A DNA stretch of 43,574 bases from an uncultured Alphaproteobacteria bacterium (GCA_902603095.1 CACKTS010000001.1:32001-75574), one strand, 5' to 3'; positions 26,712 to 34,543 are shown, numbered from the stretch's first letter. Program-made: numbers and translations. The notes: generated by a model not told the origin, from the sequence alone.

Positions 26712-27359
26712 ATGATTAAAATAGCACCATCAATACTAGCAGCTGATTTAATTAATATAAAAGAAGAAGTTCAATTAGTTGATAATAATGGAGCTGAATA
26801 TATTCATATAGATGTAATGGATGGCCATTATGTTCCTAATATTACTTTTGGGCCAAATATAGTTAAATCTCTTCGAGGGGTTACAAAAAAAGTACTTGAT
26901 GTGCACTTAATGATAAGTCCAGTTATAAATTATATTGATAGTTTTATTAAAGCAGGATCTGATATTATTAGTTTTCATCCAGAAGCAGATAAAGATTCAA
27001 ACGAAATTATAAAAAAAATTAAATCAAATAATTGTAAAGCTGGCATAGCTATTCATCCAAATATTCAGGTCAAAGATATTATTCAATATATAGAAGATGT
27101 GGATTTAGTTGTTGTTATGACTGTTATACCGGGATTTGGTGGTCAAGAATTTATGAAATCTGAAGTAATTAAAATTTTAGAACTTTGTGAAATCAAAAAA
27201 GAAAAAAAACTTAATTTTGAAATTGAAATTGATGGAGGTATTAATGAAAAGACTGCTAAGATCTGTAAAGAAAACGGTGCTGATGTGTTAGTAGCTGGAT
27301 CTTATATTTTCTCAAATAATAAAGATAATTATAAAACATTAATTGACTCACTTAGATAA
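26712..27359 (+). CDS. rpe: Ribulose-phosphate 3-epimerase
   Basis: Interconverts ribulose 5-phosphate and xylulose 5-phosphate in the pentose phosphate pathway. 215 residues from ATG 26712, which gives the standard MIKIAPSILAADL start; an earlier in-frame ATG at 26679 would add 11 atypical residues. Metal and catalytic residues appear in HIDVMDGHYVPN, VHLMIS, VMTVIPGFGGQEF and EIDGGIN. The stop overlaps the LysR gene start (TAATG). It could feed products of the transketolase-based sugar locus 12 kb away into central metabolism. Confidence 0.96.
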   Translation: MIKIAPSILAADLINIKEEVQLVDNNGAEYIHIDVMDGHYVPNITFGPNIVKSLRGVTKKVLDVHLMISPVINYIDSFIKAGSDIISFHPEADKDSNEIIKKIKSNNCKAGIAIHPNIQVKDIIQYIEDVDLVVVMTVIPGFGGQEFMKSEVIKILELCEIKKEKKLNFEIEIDGGINEKTAKICKENGADVLVAGSYIFSNNKDNYKTLIDSLR

Positions 27360-28246
27360 TGGATTGGGATAAATTAAAATCATTTTATGAAATAGCTATT
27401 TCAAAAAGTATTTCAAAAGCTAGTGCAAAATTAAATATTAGTCAATCAGCTCTAAGCAGGCAGATTCAAGATTTAGAGTATGATTTAAAGACACCGTTAT
27501 TCATTCGTCATCAAAAAGGTGTTAGATTAACTGAACAAGGAGAGAATTTATTTCAAACTGTTAGTCAAATTAATTTATCTATATCAAATTTTGAAAAAAA
27601 ATTAATAGACAAAAAAACTAAACCAGTAGGCAAACTTAATATAAGTACGACTGTAGGATTTGGGTCTACTTGGCTTACACCAAGAATCAATAAATTTATA
27701 CAACAGTACCCTGATATGGAAATAAATATTATTATGTCTGATGAAGAAGTTGATTTATCTAAAAGAATTGCAGATGTAGCTGTTAGAGTAAAAAAACCTA
27801 CTCAAGCAAATTTAATTTTTAAAAAATTTGTTAACTTTCATAATCATATTTATGGATCATCAGATTATTTAAAATCTACTGGAATTCCTAGAAATGTAAA
27901 TGATCTAGATAAACACAACCTAATATGTTTTGGATCGGGATTGCCTTCACCTATCTCAAATATAGACTGGATTTTAAAATTAGGAAAAGAGGGAACTAAA
28001 AGAAAACCAAAATTTAGAGTTAATAGTATTTATGGGATGTCTTTAGCTGTTGAAAAAGGTGCTGGTTTAGCATCTTTGCCTGATTATATGGTTGCTGATA
28101 AGCCTCACTTAGTTAGAGTTCTCCCTAATGTAGAAGGTCCTTCATATCAAACTTACTTTGTATATACTGAAGCATTTAAAAATGACAGAAGGCTAGAGGT
28201 TTTTAGAGATTTTTTATTTAATGAAGCAAAAGATTGGCATTATTAA
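27359..28246 (+). CDS. LysR-family transcriptional regulator (LsrB/VtlR-like N-terminus)
   Basis: 295 residues. The N-terminal winged helix-turn-helix (1-60) has MDWDKLKSFYEIA, then SQSALSRQIQDLE and HQKGVRLTEQGE. The effector-binding domain follows at about 90-290. The MDWDKL start and QSALSRQI helix are characteristic of the conserved alphaproteobacterial class that includes Sinorhizobium LsrB and Brucella VtlR, regulators of envelope traits, small RNAs and small proteins. It is translationally coupled to rpe (TAATG) and lies 42 bases upstream of the small basic peptide gene on the same strand. The inducer is unknown. Confidence 0.88.
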   Translation: MDWDKLKSFYEIAISKSISKASAKLNISQSALSRQIQDLEYDLKTPLFIRHQKGVRLTEQGENLFQTVSQINLSISNFEKKLIDKKTKPVGKLNISTTVGFGSTWLTPRINKFIQQYPDMEINIIMSDEEVDLSKRIADVAVRVKKPTQANLIFKKFVNFHNHIYGSSDYLKSTGIPRNVNDLDKHNLICFGSGLPSPISNIDWILKLGKEGTKRKPKFRVNSIYGMSLAVEKGAGLASLPDYMVADKPHLVRVLPNVEGPSYQTYFVYTEAFKNDRRLEVFRDFLFNEAKDWHY

Positions 28247-28249
28247 TCT

Positions 28250-28277
28250 TTGACTTACTTAAAAGAATTTGTATAAA
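28250..28277 (+). promoter_or_regulatory. Near-consensus sigma-70 promoter before the small basic peptide gene
   Basis: -35 TTGACT (28250-28255), a 16-base spacer and -10 TATAAA (28272-28277). It is the best promoter match seen in the window. Transcription would start near 28284, about 5 bases before the ATG at 28289, leaving no room for a Shine-Dalgarno. Confidence 0.72.
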
Positions 28278-28288
28278 CCTCATTAATA

Positions 28289-28372
28289 ATGGGATATCCA
28301 AAAAAACATCGCGGTCGTCGTAAAAGAGGATCTAAATACAGACGTAATAAAAGACGTCAAAAGAAGAAATAA
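28289..28372 (+). CDS. 27-residue extremely basic peptide, possible ribosome-associated protein
   Basis: ATG GGA TAT ... AAG AAG AAA TAA encodes 27 residues, 16 of them Lys or Arg plus one His, beginning MGYPKKHRGRR and ending RRQKKK. No acidic residue is present. Several arginines use CGT or CGC, whereas most other genes here use AGA, a bias typical of highly expressed genes. A near-consensus promoter lies immediately upstream. Length, the N-terminal MG, the mid GSKYR and the terminal Lys run recall the ribosomal protein bTHX (S31) of Thermus and Bacteroidetes. Overall basicity also recalls bS22/COX24-type peptides. Neither is an established match, and a protamine-like role or a non-coding RNA with a fortuitous frame remain possible. 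Confidence 0.62.
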   Translation: MGYPKKHRGRRKRGSKYRRNKRRQKKK

Positions 28373-28418
28373 CTACCTTTAATCTTTTACTTTTCTAATC
28401 TATGATAGTCTCCAAACT

Positions 28419-28423
28419 AGGAG
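28419..28423 (+). promoter_or_regulatory. Shine-Dalgarno deciding the start of the AhpD-like gene
   Basis: AGGAG, five bases before ATG 28429. The frame is open from an upstream ATG at 28402, but that one has no ribosome-binding site and overlaps a -10-like TATGAT (28401-28406). The 28429 start is therefore preferred. Confidence 0.75.
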
Positions 28424-28428
28424 ATAAC

Positions 28429-28824
28429 ATGACGATTTTTAACCCTATTGAAGAAAGTAAAGCTAAAGGAAAAGTAAAAAAAGTTTTTGATAACATCAAA
28501 AAAGAAAGACAAATAAAAAAAATTCCTAATTTCTGGAAAACTATAGCAAATGATCCAGACACACTTGAAAGAACATGGAATTCTCTAAAAGATATAATGA
28601 AAAAAGGTGCCTTAGACCCTCTAGTTAAAGAAATGATTTACATCGCAGTATCTATGACAAATAGCTGTGAATATTGCATACGATCACATACTGCAGCGGC
28701 AAAGAAAAAAGGAATGTCAGATAAAATGCTAAAAGAGCTGATTGCGGTTGTAGGTATGGCAAATGAGACTAATCGGCTTGTGGAATCTTATCAAGTTGAA
28801 GTTGATAGTTTTCTTAAGAAATGA
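28429..28824 (+). CDS. AhpD-like / carboxymuconolactone decarboxylase family protein
   Basis: 131 residues, all-helical. The AhpD-type redox motif is CEYCIRSHTAAA (CxxC followed by His) at about residues 80-91, after EMIYIAVSMTNS. These proteins are peroxidase-linked disulfide reductases or related stress enzymes; the exact reaction cannot be inferred. The N-terminal part (KVKKVFDNIKKERQIKKIPNF) fits the family's uncharacterised subgroup that begins with a short helical arm. It has its own Shine-Dalgarno and probably its own promoter, and stands between the small basic peptide gene and the SbmA-like gene. Confidence 0.88.
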   Translation: MTIFNPIEESKAKGKVKKVFDNIKKERQIKKIPNFWKTIANDPDTLERTWNSLKDIMKKGALDPLVKEMIYIAVSMTNSCEYCIRSHTAAAKKKGMSDKMLKELIAVVGMANETNRLVESYQVEVDSFLKK

Positions 28825-28868
28825 TTATAATTCTTTAAATTATGTGAATTGATCATATATAAATAATT

Positions 28869-29873
28869 ATGTTTAAATTTTTCAGTAATACTAAATGGGC
28901 AATTTGGGCTTGGCCAGGCTCTATACTAATTCTATCTTCAATTTGGTTTCAGGTTAAAATTGATGTTAGAATTAATGAATGGTTTGGTGAATTTTATGAT
29001 CTAATACAAAAAGCTCTCTCTGCTCCAAATTCAATTACCATATCTGAATATTGGGCAAGTTTACTTTCATTTATTACATTAGCTGGAATAGCAGTAGCAG
29101 TTGCTGTTGCGATAAGTTTTTTTACAAATCATTTTTTATTTAGATGGCGAACTGCAATGGTTGAATGGTATCATTCAGTATATGATAAAGCTAGGACAAT
29201 CGAGGGTGCTTCACAAAGGGTTCAAGAAGACACAATTAAATTTTCTAGAATTATGGAAAGTCTCGGTACAAGCTTTATAGCTTCTGTTTTAATTATTTTT
29301 GAGTTTACTCCTATCCTTTTTGGTTTAAGCGTTGGAATTCCAATTTATTTTTTTGGTGATTGGCAATATGGTTTAATTACTGGAGCACTTATTTGGTCAA
29401 TTGGTGGCACATTATTTTTAATATTTCTTGGATTAATACTTAAACTTGTAGGTGTAGAATATGATTTACAAAAACAAGAAGCAGCATACAGAAAAATATT
29501 AGTAATAGCAGAAGATGATGGAACAATTAGGCCGAAAAAACTAGAGGAATTATTTGATGATGTTAGAAAAATACATTTTTTAAGTTATCTAAGATATTTG
29601 TATTTTGGAATAGCTAGTAATGCCTATGGTCAAGCAAATGTTTTAAGTGCATATATATTTTTAGCCCCTGCTATAGTTGCAGGAGTGGTTACTTTAGGTG
29701 TTATGCAGCAAATTATTAGAGCTTTTGGAAGAGTTGAATCTTCACTGCAATATCTATTAAGAGCATGGCCTACTATTATTGAACTTCTAAGTGTTTACAA
29801 AAGGTTACGAGAGTTTGAAAAGATGATAGAGTCTAAAATTGAAAAAGAGAAATTAGAGTCTTCTTCTGAATGA
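28869..29873 (+). CDS. sbmA: SbmA/BacA-like peptide transporter (shortened)
   Basis: 334-residue inner-membrane protein with about seven or eight hydrophobic segments. Typical SbmA/BacA pieces are FFTNHFLFRWRTAMVEWYHSVYDKARTIEGASQRVQEDTI in the cytoplasmic loop, SVGIPIYFFGDWQYG, GVEYDLQKQEAAYRK and ESSLQYLLRAWPTIIELLSVYKRLREFE at the end. Known members import peptides (microcins, NCR peptides) by proton drive and in rhizobia affect very-long-chain lipid content. The protein is about 70 residues shorter than E. coli SbmA (406), mainly at the N-terminal end and between helices. It overlaps fxsA by ATGA. Confidence 0.85.
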   Translation: MFKFFSNTKWAIWAWPGSILILSSIWFQVKIDVRINEWFGEFYDLIQKALSAPNSITISEYWASLLSFITLAGIAVAVAVAISFFTNHFLFRWRTAMVEWYHSVYDKARTIEGASQRVQEDTIKFSRIMESLGTSFIASVLIIFEFTPILFGLSVGIPIYFFGDWQYGLITGALIWSIGGTLFLIFLGLILKLVGVEYDLQKQEAAYRKILVIAEDDGTIRPKKLEELFDDVRKIHFLSYLRYLYFGIASNAYGQANVLSAYIFLAPAIVAGVVTLGVMQQIIRAFGRVESSLQYLLRAWPTIIELLSVYKRLREFEKMIESKIEKEKLESSSE

Positions 29874-30232
29874 TATTTTTACTATTTATCTTAATCCCCA
29901 TTATTGAAATTAGCATCTTTATAACAGTTGGGTCTAACATAGGCATTTTTAATACTATTGGGATAATTCTTTTAACAGCTTTGATTGGTATATTTTTAGT
30001 TCGCAAAAGAGGTTTAAGCTTATTATTTAATGCACGTCAAAGTATGTCAGAGGGTATAATGCCAACTAATGAAATAAAAGGAGGTATTTTTCTTCTTATT
30101 TCGGGACTACTTTTGATAACACCTGGTTTTTTTACTGATTGTGTTGGTTTTGCTGTTTTCTTAAAACCTGTTCAAGATTTAATTGCTCTTAGAGCAAAAA
30201 ATTATTTTGTCTCAAGAACTAGAAGGTACTAA
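29870..30232 (+). CDS. fxsA: FxsA family cytoplasmic-membrane protein
   Basis: 120-residue membrane protein. Helices lie at about 1-20, 23-43 and 73-96. The family signature includes PIIEISIFITVG, the charged turn VRKRGLSLLFNARQSM, and the LLLITPGFFTDCVGFAV segment. E. coli FxsA modifies exclusion of phage T7 by the F plasmid when overproduced; the normal role is unknown. In alphaproteobacteria fxsA usually lies next to secB and timB genes, which are not present here. It is cotranslated with the SbmA-like gene and overlaps the convergent DapA-family gene by 21 bases. Confidence 0.88.
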   Translation: MIFLLFILIPIIEISIFITVGSNIGIFNTIGIILLTALIGIFLVRKRGLSLLFNARQSMSEGIMPTNEIKGGIFLLISGLLLITPGFFTDCVGFAVFLKPVQDLIALRAKNYFVSRTRRY

Positions 30233-31144
30233 TTTGTCAATTTGACTAACAAGTTCTATCAAGGCAGTAACTTGCTTATTATTTGACGGGTTTTCTATAT
30301 TAACTAAAGGTGGCATTAATTTATTCCATTCTGGTAAATTATCAGCAACTGAATAATATGCTTTTAATAAGCTTATTTGCTCATGTGTCCCAAGAACATT
30401 TCTGATTTTTTCCAAAAGCTCTTGAAGGTCTTTAAAATTATCTATTGAATTTTCTTTCTTAAAATTATGAATTATAAAACTCAACAATTTTGCAGTTATG
30501 TTAGCATCTCCTGTAATAGCTCCAGCACCACCTCTTCTTGAAGTGTGCAAAGCTAATGCACCATTTCCACAAAAAACAGCAAATTCATTAAAAAATTTAA
30601 TCGTTTTAAGCATATTCTCCAAATTACCTGTTGAGTCTTTAAGACCTACAACATTATTTGGATAAAGTTTAAAAAGCGCTTCTATGATATTGAAATTAAT
30701 TGTAACTCCAGATTGCTGAGGAATGTTATATAACAAAAACTTAAAATCATTACTTCCTGTTTCTTCTATTACATGTCTATAGTAATTTATTACACCTTCA
30801 TCAGTCACATTCTTAAAATAAAATGGAGGCATAAGCAATGCTGCTTTTGCACCTATTTTTTCTGAAAATTTTGTTGATTGAATTGCCTCTTCTAATGATG
30901 GGGCACCACAACCAGTAATTATTACTTTTGGATCAACACGATTATCTAACAAAAATTGTATTGTATCTTCTTTTTGATCAATGGAAAAACTACTTGATTC
31001 ACCGTTAGTACCAAAAAGTACTAAGCCATCTAAGCCCTTTTGCATTAATGACTGGCAATGTCTTAAATATAAATCTTTATTAATTGAAAAATCATTTTTA
31101 ATTGGTGTTATTGCCGCACCATAAACCCCGCTAATTTTATGCAT
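30212..31144 (-). CDS. DapA/NanA-superfamily aldolase (dihydrodipicolinate synthase family)
   Basis: 310-residue class I lyase with a TIM barrel. The pyruvate-binding motif is LFGTNGESSSF, the catalytic Tyr is in LYNIPQQSG and the Schiff-base Lys in VGLKDSTGN. The family includes lysine-pathway DapA, N-acetylneuraminate lyase and several keto-deoxy sugar-acid aldolases. An Arg for binding a dicarboxylic semialdehyde (as in DapA) was not recognised, so a catabolic 2-keto-acid aldolase is at least as likely. Its start overlaps the end of uppP by 8 bases. Confidence 0.85.
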   Translation of the reverse strand: MHKISGVYGAAITPIKNDFSINKDLYLRHCQSLMQKGLDGLVLFGTNGESSSFSIDQKEDTIQFLLDNRVDPKVIITGCGAPSLEEAIQSTKFSEKIGAKAALLMPPFYFKNVTDEGVINYYRHVIEETGSNDFKFLLYNIPQQSGVTINFNIIEALFKLYPNNVVGLKDSTGNLENMLKTIKFFNEFAVFCGNGALALHTSRRGGAGAITGDANITAKLLSFIIHNFKKENSIDNFKDLQELLEKIRNVLGTHEQISLLKAYYSVADNLPEWNKLMPPLVNIENPSNNKQVTALIELVSQIDKLVPSSS

Positions 31145-31922
31145 ATAAGCTTAATAAGATAATTCCTAACAAAATTCTATAAATAATAAATATATTAAAA
31201 TTGCTTACTTTTATTATTTTCATCATAAAATTTATAGACAATAAGGCTGTTATGAAAGCAGTTATTGCTGCAAAAATCGATGGTTGAATATTGAAATCTT
31301 GAACATTTGAGTTGTAAAATTTTAAAAGTGATAATGATAATGAAGCAAAAATAATAGGTATAGATAATAGCATAGAAAACTTTGTTGAATTAATTCGATC
31401 AAATTTAAGAAATCTTGATCCAGTTATTGTAACACCTGCTCTACTTGCACCCGGAATAAAAGCTAAAGTTTGCCAAAGACCTATAATAAATGAATCAATA
31501 AATGATATATTTTGCCATTTTTTATTCTGAGACTCTCTTTTATCTGCAAAAAATAAAATGATAGCAAATAAAATACTGGAAATACCAATTAATTTTATGT
31601 CTCTAAAATAGAGACTTACAATGTCATAAATAAAAAAACCTAGTATTAATGCTGGAATAGTAGCAACAATAACTTTTAGGGCAATTTTATTTTCCAAAAT
31701 CTCAAATTTTAGAATATTACATATTAAATAAAACACTTCTTTTCTTAAATAAAAAATTACTGCAAAAAGAGTTCCAAAATGTACTGCAATATCAGTAAAT
31801 AAACCCTGATCTTCCCAATGGGATAATTTTGCAAATAAAACCAAATGCCCTGAGGAACTAATAGGCAAAAATTCCGTTATTCCCTGCAAAATCCCTATTA
31901 AGAAATACTGTAATTCAAACAT
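31137..31922 (-). CDS. uppP: Undecaprenyl-diphosphatase UppP
   Basis: 261-residue integral membrane phosphatase recycling undecaprenyl diphosphate for cell wall synthesis (E. coli 273). Family motifs are GILQGITEFLPISSSGHLVLF at the start, with the catalytic Glu and His, and PGASRAGVTITGSRFL with the catalytic Arg. Helices fill the remainder. The ATG shares a base with the sbcB stop (TAATG). Bacitracin resistance is the classical overexpression phenotype of this family, so bacA is its synonym; this is unrelated to the SbmA/BacA transporter at 28869. Confidence 0.95.
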   Translation of the reverse strand: MFELQYFLIGILQGITEFLPISSSGHLVLFAKLSHWEDQGLFTDIAVHFGTLFAVIFYLRKEVFYLICNILKFEILENKIALKVIVATIPALILGFFIYDIVSLYFRDIKLIGISSILFAIILFFADKRESQNKKWQNISFIDSFIIGLWQTLAFIPGASRAGVTITGSRFLKFDRINSTKFSMLLSIPIIFASLSLSLLKFYNSNVQDFNIQPSIFAAITAFITALLSINFMMKIIKVSNFNIFIIYRILLGIILLSLYA

Positions 31923-33436
31923 TAACTAAAAATAGTTTTTGCTAATTCTGAGCCTGTGGGAAGAGGTTCAGCATTTTTATTAGAAAAATATTTTTCTAAA
32001 AACTGTAAATATTTATTATAATCCTTAAGAATTAATAATTTTTTATCTTTATCCTCATCATCATTCTCTTCTAACTTACTAAATTCAGTATCAACATAAT
32101 TCATTGCTTCAGGTATCGTTGTAAATGGACGTTCTTGATTAATAACTAATCTATCATGAAGTTCTCTATGAATGGTTTTGAAATCTTCATTAGAGAGTGT
32201 TTTGGGACTCTCATCAAAAATTAGACGTTTTAACATAAAGCTTGCACGTGGATCTTTTATTCCAAGAGCAATTTTATATTTGTCACTCCAATTGGCTTTT
32301 TCATGAAATTGAGCAATTTCTGAAGTTTGACCGAATTGAGTAAATAGATTTGCTTTACTCTCGGGAAATAAGTTATCTTGAGAGGACTCTTCTTCTTTTT
32401 CTATTTGTCTGTCTATTTCCATTAATTTAAATTTGTCAGCAAGAGCTTTATTTTTATAAACCATCTTAGCTCTTTCATTTAATACTTCTGATCCAATGTC
32501 ATTATAGGGCTCATAATTAATAGCAATTTTACCAGGTAATAAAATAGGATGCTGGTTACATATAACGTATCTATTCTTTTTTTTAATTAACTTTTTAAAC
32601 TCTTCTGAGTTACACTCAATTAACGGTTCTGGATCATGTGATAAATCAATTGTATGAAACCATCCACTATATTGTGATTCACATACCATTGATAATGCTT
32701 GTAATTTTACTCTTCCAGCAAAACTGGTCATATAGCAAAAACCCTTATTGGAACTGACATAATCAATCGCCTTTTCTTTACTCATTGTCATTTTTAATTG
32801 TTCCCAATTTTCCTTACTGCTTTCTTGAATATATTTAGTAAGAGCAATTGATGTTTTCACATCACTAAAAGCATCATGGGCAAATTCAATTGGTAAATTA
32901 TTTAACTCAGCTAATTTTTCCAATTTGAAACTAGGATTGCCTCGTGCTGTTAAAGGAGTTTTAATACCACTTGGATTTATAGCATATAATGCTCTTGCTA
33001 GGCTTAATGTATCTCCTCTATTCTTTCTCGTGATGTAAGGAAAAAATAAATTATTAAATAAATTATACTCTAAAACTGACTCATCAAATTCTATTATATT
33101 ATGGCCTATAAATACTGTATCAGTGTCATCTTTTTTCCATTCATCAAAAGTCGAATTAATTTTTTTAATTAATTCATAAGATGACATTTTGGCATTCAAA
33201 GCTTCTTTAATTCCTTTTTGTGTTGTTAATAATGCTCCAGGCTGAGAGATGATTGATGTTCTGGGACGGCAAAATTCATTAATATTTTGATTAGTTGGTT
33301 GAAAATTCTCATCGGTGACTATTGCTGCTATTTGAAGTATTTGTTCCCATTTTGGTGTTGTTCCAAAAGCATTAGGGCTTTCTTTTTTACCCCTTCCTGT
33401 CGTTTCTAAATCATAAAATATATATTTATTTGGCAT
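31922..33436 (-). CDS. sbcB: Exodeoxyribonuclease I
   Basis: 504-residue 3'-5' single-strand DNA exonuclease (E. coli ExoI 475), acting in mismatch repair and recombination. The DEDDh ligands are FYDLETTG (Asp, Glu), GHNIIEFDE (Asp) and HDAFSDVKTSIAL (His, Asp). The characteristic NAFGTTPKWEQILQIAAIVTDENF follows the first motif. The C-terminal part includes the SH3-like and helical arms. It has an AAGGAA Shine-Dalgarno ahead of ATG 33436 and overlaps uppP downstream. ExoI is uncommon in very reduced alphaproteobacterial genomes as far as I know. Confidence 0.95.
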   Translation of the reverse strand: MPNKYIFYDLETTGRGKKESPNAFGTTPKWEQILQIAAIVTDENFQPTNQNINEFCRPRTSIISQPGALLTTQKGIKEALNAKMSSYELIKKINSTFDEWKKDDTDTVFIGHNIIEFDESVLEYNLFNNLFFPYITRKNRGDTLSLARALYAINPSGIKTPLTARGNPSFKLEKLAELNNLPIEFAHDAFSDVKTSIALTKYIQESSKENWEQLKMTMSKEKAIDYVSSNKGFCYMTSFAGRVKLQALSMVCESQYSGWFHTIDLSHDPEPLIECNSEEFKKLIKKKNRYVICNQHPILLPGKIAINYEPYNDIGSEVLNERAKMVYKNKALADKFKLMEIDRQIEKEEESSQDNLFPESKANLFTQFGQTSEIAQFHEKANWSDKYKIALGIKDPRASFMLKRLIFDESPKTLSNEDFKTIHRELHDRLVINQERPFTTIPEAMNYVDTEFSKLEENDDEDKDKKLLILKDYNKYLQFLEKYFSNKNAEPLPTGSELAKTIFS

Positions 33437-33557
33437 ATATAATTCCTTTCTACTTTATTGTTTTGAATTTGAAATATTAAAGATTCTTTAATTTTGATAT
33501 TTTTTGGCAAGAAACAATCATATTTATCAAAAATAAAATTCAATAAATTATAGATGT
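33437..33557. other. Divergent intergenic region between sbcB and the HAD phosphatase gene
   Basis: About 120 very AT-rich bases holding the sbcB ribosome-binding site (AAGGAA on the minus strand) and the region upstream of the HAD -10 box. No further gene, tRNA or strong hairpin is recognised. Confidence 0.4.
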
Positions 33558-33563
33558 TATAAT
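33558..33563 (+). promoter_or_regulatory. -10 box abutting the HAD phosphatase gene
   Basis: Perfect TATAAT ending five bases before ATG 33569. Transcription would start on or next to the A of the ATG, implying a leaderless message. The -35 region is poor (AAAATTCAAT). Confidence 0.5.
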
Positions 33564-33568
33564 TGTGT

Positions 33569-34348
33569 ATGAACGAAATTACTGGTGTTAAAGGCTTATT
33601 AATAGATTTAGAAGGAGTTCTTTATAGTGATAATAACTTAATTCCTGGATCTATTGAGGTAATTAAAGAATTAAAAAAAAATAGTTTAAAATTAAGATTT
33701 TTAACAAATACTACAACTGCACCCAGAAAAATAATATTCAATAAACTTTACGATTTTGGTTTTGATATTGAAGAAAAAGAAATATTTACCCCTATAATTG
33801 CTACTAAAAATTATTTGAGAGATAATAGAGTTAAAAGAATTGCTTTAATTACGAATATTGAAATTATCGAAGAATTTAATGACTATGAAATTACACAAAA
33901 AAATCCTGAAGCTGTGATTATGGGAGACATATATAAAAATTTTAAATGGGACATATTAGATAGAATATTCAAATTAGTATACCTTCAAAATTCCGCTTTG
34001 ATTGCTTTACACCAAAATAAATATTCTATGCGAGATGGTGAAGTTTCTCTTGACCTTGGTCCTTTTGTTAAAGCTATAGAGTATTCAAGTGGAAAAAAAT
34101 CAATTTTAATGGGTAAGCCTGAAAAAAATTTTTTTGACTTAGCTGTAAAAGATTTAAATATCAATAATGAAAATATTTTAATGATTGGGGACGATATTTC
34201 ATCTGATATTGAAGGATCAATAAATGCTAACTTAAAAGCAATTCAAGTTAAAACAGGCAAGTTTCAAGAAAAAGATTTAAAATATCCTACTCAACCAAAT
34301 TACCGTTTAAATTCAATAACTGAATTACCAAAATTACTTGGATTGTAA
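33569..34348 (+). CDS. HAD-family phosphatase, NagD/LHPP-like (TIGR01458 type)
   Basis: 259 residues. The HAD motif I is LIDLEGVLYSD, a DxEG variant in which the second Asp is replaced by Glu, as in several LHPP-like proteins. The motif II Thr lies in LTNTTT, and the cap domain (about 90-180) contains MRDGEVSLDLGPFVKAIEYSSG. Motif III/IV is MGKPEKNFF and MIGDDISSDIEGSINA. The substrate may be a phosphosugar or pyrophosphate. The ATG 33569 (MNEITGVKG) is preferred over a TTG six bases upstream because that TTG overlaps the -10 box. It ends directly against the small convergent membrane gene. Confidence 0.82.
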   Translation: MNEITGVKGLLIDLEGVLYSDNNLIPGSIEVIKELKKNSLKLRFLTNTTTAPRKIIFNKLYDFGFDIEEKEIFTPIIATKNYLRDNRVKRIALITNIEIIEEFNDYEITQKNPEAVIMGDIYKNFKWDILDRIFKLVYLQNSALIALHQNKYSMRDGEVSLDLGPFVKAIEYSSGKKSILMGKPEKNFFDLAVKDLNINNENILMIGDDISSDIEGSINANLKAIQVKTGKFQEKDLKYPTQPNYRLNSITELPKLLGL

Positions 34349-34525
34349 TTAATCTTTTTTAACCCAATAAAAATGATAAAAAGCTGCTGCACCTATAGCT
34401 ACAAACAGAGAAACAAAGGCAACATAGATTATTGTTGAAATTGCCCAGAAAACAATAACTAGAAAAAGTCCTATACCTGTTATTGCTGCCCAAAAATAAA
34501 GTAATCTTTCTAAAAACTGTTGCAT
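34349..34525 (-). CDS. Small two-helix membrane protein, 58 residues
   Basis: ATG 34525 to TAA 34349-34351, immediately adjoining the stop codon of the convergent HAD gene. The peptide starts MQQFLERLLYFWAAITG and has two hydrophobic helices (about 8-27 and 29-50) and a short C-terminal HFYWVKKD. It lies 18 bases downstream of the ribokinase gene on the same strand. Hydrophobic periodicity and exact fit into the gap suggest a real gene. The family was not recognised. Confidence 0.6.
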   Translation of the reverse strand: MQQFLERLLYFWAAITGIGLFLVIVFWAISTIIYVAFVSLFVAIGAAAFYHFYWVKKD

Positions 34526-34543
34526 AGAGATCTTCTATATTAT

